Assembly (NCBI RefSeq): GCF_016725325.1
Contig: NZ_CP068083.1
Location: forward strand, 2,542,001-2,606,000
Length of the DNA: 64,000 bases
Origin: Sphingobacterium spiritivorum
Lineage (GTDB): Bacteria; Bacteroidota; Bacteroidia; Sphingobacteriales; Sphingobacteriaceae
Direction of reading: 5' to 3'
This document shows, piece by piece, positions 1-6,478 of this stretch; position 1 is the first letter of the stretch, and each line of letters starts with the position of its first letter. A program made the translations under genes and the position numbers. Under the pieces are notes generated by a model. The model was not told the DNA's origin and made no database searches. It worked only from the letters and a program-made list of their open reading frames with translations.

Positions 1-120
1 CATCTTAACCCCGGTGCAGCCGGTAAACATGGTTGGCAAAAAGTCAGAACATTGATGCGTTTTGATATAAATGGGGATAAAATTGAAAATTTGGAAGTTA
101 TAGAACTGGCAAATCGTTAA
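1..120 (+). CDS. Metallophosphoesterase (YfcE/MJ0936-like), 3' end only
   Basis: The window opens inside a reading frame whose last 39 residues run to a TAA at 118-120. The tail begins HLNPGAAGKHGWQKVRT and ends in NLEVIELANR. The NPG(A/S) element followed by a basic stretch is typical of the C-terminus of small YfcE-type phosphodiesterases, where the histidine before NPG lies near the di-metal site. The catalytic motifs lie upstream of the window, so the assignment rests only on this tail. It is separated from fbp by about 80 bases that contain a good promoter box, so the two are probably separate transcription units. Confidence 0.6.
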   Translation, partial: HLNPGAAGKHGWQKVRTLMRFDINGDKIENLEVIELANR

Positions 121-138
121 ACTCTGGTTGTCATTAGG

Positions 139-169
139 TTGCAGGATTGTTTTAGGTTGCCTACATTTG
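139..169 (+). promoter_or_regulatory. Bacteroidetes-type promoter of fbp
   Basis: A TACATTTG box at 162-169 fits the TAnnTTTG -7 consensus. A TTG at 139-141 lies 20 bases upstream, close to the usual spacing to the -33 element. Transcription would start near 174 and leave a leader of about 27 bases before the fbp ATG at 201. Confidence 0.45.
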
Positions 170-200
170 GCCTAAATCATATAAACAAACAAAACAACAA

Positions 201-1202
201 ATGACAATTATGAAAACCTTAGGTCAGTTTATCATTGAAAAACAGGCCGATTTCCCCTATGCAAAAGGGGAGCTTTCCCGACTGTTACGAGATATCGGAA
301 TAGCGGCGAAAGTAGTCAACCGGGAAGTAAATAAGGCCGGGCTGGCCGATATCCTGGGTGATGCAGGACAGACCAATGTGCAAGGGGAGGGGCAGAAGAA
401 ACTGGATGTCTATGCAGATGAGCAATTTATGAAAGCCCTGAATCATGGTGGAGAATGTTGCGTTTTTGCTTCGGAAGAACAGGATGAAGCTATCTATCTG
501 GATTCAACAGTATCCAAAGATGCCAAATATATTGTTTGTATTGATCCTTTGGATGGTTCGTCCAATATAGATGTAAATGTCTCTGTCGGAACTATTTTTT
601 CCATATACAGAAGAAAATCCGTCAATGATAGGGCAACCTTAAGCGATATCCTGCAAAAAGGAACGGAACAAGTAGCAGCAGGATATATTATCTACGGCTC
701 TTCTACCATGTTGGTATATACCACCGGAAAAGGTGTTAACGGCTTTACGTTAGATCCTTCCATAGGTGAATTCTGTCTTTCCCATCCCAATATCAAAATT
801 CCAAAAAGCGGATCTATATATTCGATTAATGAAGGTAATTATATCAAATTTCCGCAGGGCGTCAAAGATTATATTAAATATTGTCAGGTTGAAGATGCAT
901 CTACAGGCAGACCCTATACGTCCCGTTATATTGGATCCATGGTAGCTGATATTCATCGTAATCTGCTCAAAGGAGGAATATTCCTGTATCCTACTACACT
1001 AAGCCATCCGGACGGAAAACTAAGGTTGATGTACGAATGCAATCCGATAGCTTTTATTGTAGAACAAGCCGGAGGAAAGGCAAGTACAGGCCAGGGAAGA
1101 ATTCTGGATATAGTACCCTACGAGCTGCATCAGCGATGTCCGGCATTTATGGGTAGTCCTGAAATGGTGGAGAAAGTGGAGGAATTTATGCTCCGGTCTT
1201 AA
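201..1202 (+). CDS. fbp: Class I fructose-1,6-bisphosphatase
   Basis: Hydrolyses fructose 1,6-bisphosphate to fructose 6-phosphate and phosphate in cytoplasmic gluconeogenesis. The 333-residue length is normal for class I enzymes. The metal and phosphate-binding signature DPLDGSSN lies at residues 115-122 after an acidic SEEQDE segment at about 91-96. The substrate-binding [11 protein letters not shown] segment lies near residue 241, and [16 protein letters not shown] follows. There are two possible starts, 201 and the in-frame ATG at 210. Either gives a complete enzyme, and the promoter fits both. It is transcribed towards a MerR-type gene on the other strand. Confidence 0.96.
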   Translation: MTIMKTLGQFIIEKQADFPYAKGELSRLLRDIGIAAKVVNREVNKAGLADILGDAGQTNVQGEGQKKLDVYADEQFMKALNHGGECCVFASEEQDEAIYLDSTVSKDAKYIVCIDPLDGSSNIDVNVSVGTIFSIYRRKSVNDRATLSDILQKGTEQVAAGYIIYGSSTMLVYTTGKGVNGFTLDPSIGEFCLSHPNIKIPKSGSIYSINEGNYIKFPQGVKDYIKYCQVEDASTGRPYTSRYIGSMVADIHRNLLKGGIFLYPTTLSHPDGKLRLMYECNPIAFIVEQAGGKASTGQGRILDIVPYELHQRCPAFMGSPEMVEKVEEFMLRS

Positions 1203-1261
1203 AAGATCGGATTATTCACCTGCATGAATAGATTTTGTTTATTCGGATAAACAACTTGTAC

Positions 1262-1287
1262 AGGGATAGTCGTTACAGACTGTCCCT
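1262..1287. terminator. Hairpin between convergent fbp and merR-like genes
   Basis: An imperfect inverted repeat, AGGGAtAGTC then six bases then GACTgTCCCT, sits where the two convergent genes end and overlaps the last codons of the merR-like gene. There is no strong T-run on either side, so function as a terminator is only suggested by position. Confidence 0.3.
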
Positions 1288-1608
1288 TACTTCCAGTAAA
1301 AAACCTTTTAACTTTTCTAAGGAATCAATGACACGCTGATTTTCCCGCGCTTCATTTTTATTTGTACGCAGATAATCACGCGCACCTTGTAATGTGTAGC
1401 CTTTTTCTTTTACCAGATTAAAGATTATTTTCAGGTTTGCGATATCTTCCTGTGTAAAGAGACGGTTGCCCTTTTTATTCTTTTTGGGTTGCAAGACCGT
1501 AAATTCACGTTCGTAAAAACGAATCTGAGATGCATTGACATTAAACATCTCCGTTACCTCACCCATCGTGTAGTATAATTTATTTATTTCGCGCTCCTTG
1601 TAAGGCAT
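1273..1608 (-). CDS. MerR-family transcriptional regulator
   Basis: A 111-residue protein with an N-terminal MerR winged helix-turn-helix. The MGEVTEMFNVNASQIRFYEREF segment at about residues 15-36 is the recognition helix region. GNRLFTQEDIANLKIIFNLVKEKGYTLQGARDYL follows at about 47-80. The C-terminus is a short helix that probably serves for dimerisation. There is no metal-binding cysteine loop or ligand-binding domain, so the effector cannot be told. Short MerR proteins of this kind are common single genes in Bacteroidota. A promoter box lies upstream. Confidence 0.88.
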   Translation of the reverse strand: MPYKEREINKLYYTMGEVTEMFNVNASQIRFYEREFTVLQPKKNKKGNRLFTQEDIANLKIIFNLVKEKGYTLQGARDYLRTNKNEARENQRVIDSLEKLKGFLLEVRDSL

Positions 1609-1634
1609 ATTTATTTAAATTAGTCTTGCTCAAA

Positions 1635-1666
1635 CAAACTTAGATAAATTTGCTTTTATATGCAAT
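1635..1666 (-). promoter_or_regulatory. Promoter of the merR-like gene
   Basis: On the minus strand a TAAGTTTG box (1642 down to 1635) fits the TAnnTTTG -7 element. An ATTG at 1666-1663 lies 20 bases upstream. The gene starts at 1608. Confidence 0.4.
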
Positions 1667-2082
1667 TATTGTATTGTATATATAAGCAAATGTGCATTGA
1701 AATAAGACAAAATGTTAAAAGGTATATGAAACTGAAAAATCAGATTGGAAATACTTTACCCGAATCTTAAGCATAACGTAAAAGTTAGCTTCCCTAAATC
1801 TCCTGACATAATCGTAATTAATTTCATAATATATTCGCTAGCCGGGACTAATTTAGCTTCGTCATGAACATGACGATTGCCAATTATTGTACACGCTACT
1901 GATTCTCTGAAAACTGAACTTATAAAAAAAATATTTCATATCAAATCAGATTATAGAGCTGTTCGTTAGCGAGATTATTTCATGGTCTATTAAACCCAAT
2001 TAAGACCTAAAACTCGGGTTAAATTAATAAAATTATGCTCGTGCTGAAAAACATCTCAACAACTAATATTTAATCAATACTA
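1667..2082. other. AT-rich intergenic stretch with one palindrome
   Basis: About 420 bases between the merR-like gene and the decayed end of the RHS locus. I find no credible gene. The only clear structure is an inverted repeat CGTCATG-aa-CATGACG at 1860-1875. It could be a protein-binding site or a remnant boundary. It has no T-run and is not an obvious terminator. Confidence 0.5.
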
Positions 2083-3018
2083 TTAACGAATTGAGGCATT
2101 CATTTCAATTTCTTTTAAATCCGTTCCATCTACATTTAGTCGATAAATAATATTAGAACCTTGTTTAATAAAAAAAATGGAATTTAAAAGTTTATTATAT
2201 CTAATCTGTTTAAAATGAACTCCTGATGAGGGTAAAATTATTTTCTCAATCTTCTTTTTCAGATCAATTTGAGCTAATTCATAATAAGAAGAACAAACAA
2301 CATAATTGTTATTTAGAAGAACCGGATTAGAATATCCTGTTGAATTCCTCAAAGTATCATTTAAAGTTTGAATTTTACTCAAATTTCCACTCTTTTTTCA
2401 AGAAAAAATATACCTCTATCTTTATCATTTATTGTTAATAACATTTGGCTACTATCAATATCCAAAATATTGGTTATTTGATAGGAATTCAAATTGGTTA
2501 TTTTTTTTGTTTCGAAACTCTTTGGCTTTAGTTCATATACATCAAAGTCATGAGCAGCCCTTCTTCCTATCGGAGAATTGCCAGTGTATTCATTTGCCTG
2601 TGTGTAATAAATTGATTTTCCATCTACAGAGAAAATTGCTTCTAATTTCAACGTACTACTATCTGTTATCTGTTATCTGTTTTAACTTTTCTCCTAGTAT
2701 ATTACTGATCCATAAAGAACTCTTCAAACTTTTTGGAGAATAACCAACAAGAATAATTTGTCCATCAACACTTGAACAACTGGGATTAAAATAAGAGATA
2801 TTATCTGAAGAGTTAATAAGTAATTTTACGTTTTTTCCATCAATATCTACTCTGTAAATGGAGCTTTTTTCTCCTTCCAACCAAGAATAGATTATAAATT
2901 TTCCATCATTACTTATGTCAAATCTTCCCAATTCACCAACGTCTTTATTTTTATTAGAACTACAACCAAAAAACAAGACTACTGATATGCAATATATAGA
3001 ATTTAAAAATTTATTCAT
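2083..3018 (-). pseudogene. Broken PD40/TolB-like propeller lipoprotein, candidate immunity gene
   Basis: Three consecutive open segments (2659-3018, 2379-2651, 2083-2382) encode one protein of about 310 residues. The first has a lipoprotein signal peptide ending in VVLFFGCSS. After it come repeated strand motifs such as FDISNDGKFIIYSW, IYRVDIDGK, IFSVDGKSIYYT and IYRLNVDGTDLKEI, typical of PD40/WD40-like six-bladed propellers. Two small indels break it. The heptamer at 2661-2681 is present three times, and removing one copy restores KQITDSSTLKLEAIFSVDG. One extra A in the A6 run (2393-2398) restores LEKKSGNLSKIQTL. It lies directly downstream of the phospholipase-like RHS tip, the usual place of an immunity gene, and periplasmic lipoproteins are known as immunity proteins for phospholipase effectors. 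The immunity role is inference. Confidence 0.75.
2661..2681. repeat. Heptanucleotide tandem repeat, three perfect copies
   Basis: ATCTGTT (plus strand) occurs three times without interruption inside the propeller lipoprotein gene. The unit of seven is not a multiple of three, so the copy number sets the reading frame. Two copies would leave it open and three copies close it. This is the format of a slippage-prone contingency repeat, although three copies is short. Confidence 0.85.
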
Positions 3019-3215
3019 TTATTGTAATTTAATATGACCTAGAAATAGAATTAATCACATTATTTATAAAATTGTTATATTTCTGATTAACTGTTTTTTT
3101 TGTTTGTGGAGTTATATTCCTTACGCTTTTTTGTGCATTAATATCTGAAAACAGCAAAGTTACTAAAACAGCAATATTATATGTTCTTTGCGAAATCTTT
3201 TCGCCGGTTACAGGA

Positions 3216-4115
3216 TCAATCCCCCCCCTTTTTATATTGCTTAATCACTTTGAAAGCTTCTTTGACTAATTTTTTATCAGCATCCAAAACTTTTAAGTCT
3301 ATAAAAGCTCCTTTTATACCACTAGATTTGTTAATAAAATAAGACAAATCATGATTCATTGCCGCCATATCTATCATATCTAAGGGAACGAGGCCCAAAT
3401 CCCTGGGGTCTTCATCAGGGCCTGGACCAATAAAATTTGTTCCAAACATTGCCTTTCCATTATAAAGAACTTTTCCCCCATCACCATACACATCATTAGT
3501 GCCCCCCTTTGAATTTCTACCTTTTTTAGGAGGATCCTGTTGGTTTTTCTTTTTCCCTCCTTTATCCTGATCATCTCCCTGCATTTGTTGCATGAACTCA
3601 GCAATATCATTGGGATCATTAGTAGACCAGCCTTCTGCTGTTGCAACCCACATACCATTAGGGTCTAACTTTCCTATCGGATCATTAAGCGTATAATTGT
3701 ATGCTGAATAGGGATAGTATTTCTCCGCCAACGGATCCGCCACATTCCATCTTCCAATCACAGGGTCGTAGAATCTGGCTCCATAGTCCAACTGGCCACC
3801 TAACTCCTCCTGCTTCTCTTTGCCATTATAAAGATACTTATTATTTCCATATACCGGATTTGGGGACTTCTGTAAACCAAACGGATAGTAATCATCTCTT
3901 TGTAAGACTTCCACTGCATTTGTACTCGGGTTCCGGTAGATGGTAGCTCTGACATTGCCCAGGTGGTCCGTCAGGTTATACCGGTAGGTGTATGTGCCAT
4001 TCGCATTCCGGTAGGCCACGCCTTCTGCGGTATGGATAAGTTCGATTACTCCGTTCTGGTATTCTATTCCGCCTGCATAATACTGGTAGGTAATCGTGTT
4101 CCCTCCTCCAGTCAC
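3216..4115 (-). CDS. Orphan RHS tip with phospholipase A2-like C-terminal domain (frameshifted at both ends)
   Basis: Residues 1 to about 155 are RHS-associated core sequence ([51 protein letters not shown]), closing with the DPNGM junction that marks the end of RHS shells. The remaining ~145 residues are a separate domain. It holds a GPGP loop at 230-233, then D249 and MAAMNHDLSYF with His255-Asp256 and Tyr259, then DADKK at 278-282. That order (GPG calcium loop, HDxxY catalytic helix, downstream acidic residue) is the signature of parvovirus-type phospholipase A2. The shell lacks 18 codons present in the intact copy between TYQY and YAGGIEY. The ORF ends in a G8 tract (C8 at 3221-3228). One G fewer would continue it for about 63 residues to a stop at 3029-3031. 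The toxin role is inferred from the RHS context. Confidence 0.75.
   Translation of the reverse strand: MTGGGNTITYQYYAGGIEYQNGVIELIHTAEGVAYRNANGTYTYRYNLTDHLGNVRATIYRNPSTNAVEVLQRDDYYPFGLQKSPNPVYGNNKYLYNGKEKQEELGGQLDYGARFYDPVIGRWNVADPLAEKYYPYSAYNYTLNDPIGKLDPNGMWVATAEGWSTNDPNDIAEFMQQMQGDDQDKGGKKKNQQDPPKKGRNSKGGTNDVYGDGGKVLYNGKAMFGTNFIGPGPDEDPRDLGLVPLDMIDMAAMNHDLSYFINKSSGIKGAFIDLKVLDADKKLVKEAFKVIKQYKKGGD
3221..3228. repeat. C8/G8 homopolymer at the end of the phospholipase-like toxin ORF
   Basis: Eight C on the plus strand (G8 in the coding sense). As read, the frame closes two codons later (KKGGD then TGA). With seven G it continues as GGIDPVTGEKISQRTYN for about 63 residues and ends at 3029, ten bases before the start of the downstream lipoprotein. 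Tracts like this are classic slipped-strand sites and also classic sequencing-error sites. Confidence 0.85.
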
Positions 4116-4588
4116 CTGCAGGGCAGGTTCAGGTGATTGTAGCTCAGATTCATACCCATACGATCGGTCTTTGCATTGCCGTTTTCATCATAGCTGTAGC
4201 TGCCATTGATACCACCGGATACGGTATGCAGCCTGTTGCCGGTATAGCTGTAGCTGATCCCTGATCCGTCACGGGTCAGATTCGTGATATTACCCATATC
4301 ATCGTAGTTCAGGATTTCAGACATTCCTGAAGTGGGACTGCTTCCGTTGGTCAACCGGTTCAGTTTATCATAACTGTATACAAAGTGCTGGTTGAGGGTG
4401 GTTGTCTGCCCCCATTGCTGTTCGGAGATATTGCCGTTCCATTGTGCTGCTGCTCCTTTGACCGGATCCTGATAACTGAGCTGCTGGCTGAAGTGGGGTG
4501 AAGTAGTGCTTGGCATCCAGCCCCGCTCATTGTATGTGTAATTTGTGGTATTCACCGGGTTATTCCCCTGTTGATCTGCTCCAGAGAT
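4112..4588 (-). pseudogene. RHS core fragment, upstream half of the phospholipase-like orphan tip
   Basis: Nearly identical in sequence to the middle of the intact RHS gene (about 7735-8215): NYTYNERGWMPSTTSPHFSQ, SYDKLNRLTNG, SYSYTGNRLHTVSGG, NLSYNHLNLP. Homology starts abruptly at GADQQGNN near 4588, with no signal peptide or N-terminal domains. The frame is lost after NLSYNHLNLP, where CCC-TGC-AGG stands for an expected CCN-CAG-CAG, a one-base deletion. The remaining core continues in the next frame (3216-4115). This is a displaced piece of RHS shell and is not expected to be expressed as a whole protein. Confidence 0.8.
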
Positions 4589-4657
4589 TATAAGACAAGA
4601 AAAACTTATGCATAATAAACAACACTATAAAATCGGATGAAACATTAGTCTAAAACA

Positions 4658-4954
4658 TCATGTGTCACTTCGTATTTTTTCTATAAAAAAAGTATTATTT
4701 CCTGCAACTTTATGGGCAAAATACCCAGGTTCCATATTCGATACAGAAAGTATCGAATTGTCAAGATTGACCATTTCTTCTATAGAAACAACTCGATAAT
4801 CGGATTCTGCTACTTCCGTATCGCCAACAAATTCCCACATTCCATATTCTAAATGATGGTATATCCTTGTTATTTGCTCATCTTTATTCAAGACAAATAA
4901 TGTCGTCAAAACGGCCTCATTTGGATCTGAAAAATAATTATACAATTCCATCAT
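4658..4954 (-). CDS. Candidate immunity protein of the HNH orphan toxin
   Basis: A 98-residue acidic protein without signal peptide or membrane segment, hence cytoplasmic. Its ATG overlaps the stop of the HNH-bearing ORF (ATGA at 4951-4954), so the two are translationally coupled. The sequence [36 protein letters not shown] and [11 protein letters not shown] resembles the DUF2185-type immunity fold as I know it. That family match is from memory and uncertain. A cytoplasmic immunity protein is what a nuclease toxin would need. A second ATG follows at once, so the start may be one codon later. Confidence 0.65.
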   Translation of the reverse strand: MMELYNYFSDPNEAVLTTLFVLNKDEQITRIYHHLEYGMWEFVGDTEVAESDYRVVSIEEMVNLDNSILSVSNMEPGYFAHKVAGNNTFFIEKIRSDT

Positions 4955-5655
4955 AAATTATTACTTGATTTTTTTAAATTCTCCTCTTTGGAACGAACTC
5001 TCATGTTTGAATTAGAGTTCGTTCCATTATTCTTCTTTGATTGTTTATGGTCAACCTCTGCCTGATTCATGTCTGCAGGTTCTCCCCTCTTGTTCGCTTT
5101 AGGAGGGTTTAACTTCCGTCCATCCCCATCACTAACAAGCTCTCCATCATTCTGTTTCTTGTTTTCTTCAAGTATCCTTTGCCGTTGTGCCTTTGTAGTT
5201 TCTTTTCCTTCATCCACCTTCCTAGGTTCTTTCAGATGAGAGTAATCACCCTTTTTCCCCTCTTCTTTACTTGAAGTCTTCTCAGACGAACTCAAACTAC
5301 TAGAAGTTGTACTGCTTTCATTTCCTCCAAAAAAATAATCATAAGCAGCAACTGCTCCTCCACCAATCAGGCCTCCCACGACAATACTTCCTCCCACGAC
5401 CCAAGCTGCAGGAGCACCTATAACGGTTCCAGTTCCAACAGCAGCTACAGTACCTCCTGTAGCCAAAGCCCCTCCAATTATTCCTCCTGCCGTTACACCA
5501 GCTGCTACTCTAATTTGACGCTTTGTTGGCGGATCTATCACCTGCATTCCATCGGGATCAATAAACCGAATTGGATTGTTTATTGTATAATTATAAGGAG
5601 ACCATCGTCTGTATTGTTCCGCCAACGGATCCGCCACATTCCATCTTCCAATCAC
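4951..5655 (-). CDS. Orphan RHS tip with C-terminal HNH-type nuclease domain
   Basis: The first ~37 residues are the end of the RHS core ([18 protein letters not shown], closing at DPDGM). Then comes a glycine and alanine-rich hydrophobic stretch (about residues 45-110, [15 protein letters not shown] and [15 protein letters not shown]) that may assist membrane passage. A charged Ser/Lys/Glu linker follows. The final ~50 residues ([20 protein letters not shown]) hold Asp202-His203 and the Asn-rich loop of HNH/endonuclease VII type toxins. The ATG at 5655 is an internal methionine of the old RHS frame, so it may not be a natural start. The 3' end overlaps its immunity candidate. Confidence 0.75.
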   Translation of the reverse strand: MIGRWNVADPLAEQYRRWSPYNYTINNPIRFIDPDGMQVIDPPTKRQIRVAAGVTAGGIIGGALATGGTVAAVGTGTVIGAPAAWVVGGSIVVGGLIGGGAVAAYDYFFGGNESSTTSSSLSSSEKTSSKEEGKKGDYSHLKEPRKVDEGKETTKAQRQRILEENKKQNDGELVSDGDGRKLNPPKANKRGEPADMNQAEVDHKQSKKNNGTNSNSNMRVRSKEENLKKSSNNL

Positions 5656-5815
5656 TGGATCATAGAATCTGGCACCATAGTGCAGTTGATCACCTAACTT
5701 CTCCTTCTTCTCTTTTGCAACACTTGTCAGCTCACAGGCTGATAAGGATACTTATTATTTCCATATACCAGACCGGAGGATTTCTGTAAGCCAAAAGGAT
5801 AGTAATCATCTTATA
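5656..5815 (-). pseudogene. Decayed RHS core remnant upstream of the HNH tip
   Basis: Translation gives [24 protein letters not shown], then a stop, then in another frame [25 protein letters not shown]. Compared with the intact copy, about 26 bases containing CAGCctgtgaGCTG stand where six are expected, a net 20-base insertion that shifts the frame. Homology with the RHS core stops near 5815. About 160 bases of unrecognised sequence separate it from the preceding immunity-like gene. Confidence 0.7.
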
Positions 5816-5975
5816 TACCAAAGCATTCATGCCAGCACGGTAGGGTATGCAATAGATGGGAAGTCGAATCAATTGGGTCATTCCATCGTAGAGAGCAACA
5901 TGTTTGTCAAGTTAACACCTATATAGTACAATTAATTATTAATGAGATATTTCAACTCTAAGAGATATGAAAAAA

Positions 5976-6464
5976 TCAAAAAATATCAAATTTCAGTTCA
6001 TCTGATTTAAAAAAATCAATATAATCAGAGAGACCGTTCCCCTGTACAAAATAGGCTTTGGTTCTTTTTATAATATTTGTCCTATCATCTAAAACCAAAT
6101 TCGATAAATCATCATTTTCATTATATCCAGGCAACTGGTAGAAAACGAAACGATTCTCTTCAAAATTAAACCATAAATCAACCAATACAGAAGCAAGTTT
6201 GAAGTCAGTAACAATATTATTACATTCTAAATCTATCCAATTGCGATCATATTTCAAATGAGTCAGTTGATCTTCAATTTCGTATAATTTACTTAATAAA
6301 TATGATATATCATAATTTGACCTTATACTTGAAATTTGCAAATTCGGACATCGACGTATTATTTCTGCAAAAATATTTTCCACATAAAGTTTATCCTCTT
6401 TATTACTGTCAAATGAATAAACTCTACAACTATTTTGATCAATAAAATCCTTATTTTTTCTCAT
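5976..6464 (-). CDS. Candidate immunity protein of the full-length RHS toxin
   Basis: A 162-residue soluble acidic protein that I do not recognise. It has no signal peptide. It begins MRKNKDFIDQNSCRVYSFDS and is rich in Asp, Glu, Asn and aromatic residues, a composition common in immunity proteins. It starts 14 bases after the stop of the complete RHS gene and is followed by the displaced HNH cassette. Position is the only evidence for an immunity role. Confidence 0.6.
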   Translation of the reverse strand: MRKNKDFIDQNSCRVYSFDSNKEDKLYVENIFAEIIRRCPNLQISSIRSNYDISYLLSKLYEIEDQLTHLKYDRNWIDLECNNIVTDFKLASVLVDLWFNFEENRFVFYQLPGYNENDDLSNLVLDDRTNIIKRTKAYFVQGNGLSDYIDFFKSDELKFDIF

Positions 6465-6478
6465 TTGATAAGTAATTA

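Noticed and set aside
2661..2681. CRISPR or longer satellite array at the heptamer repeat
   Set aside because: Only three units of seven bases, no spacers, inside a coding gene.
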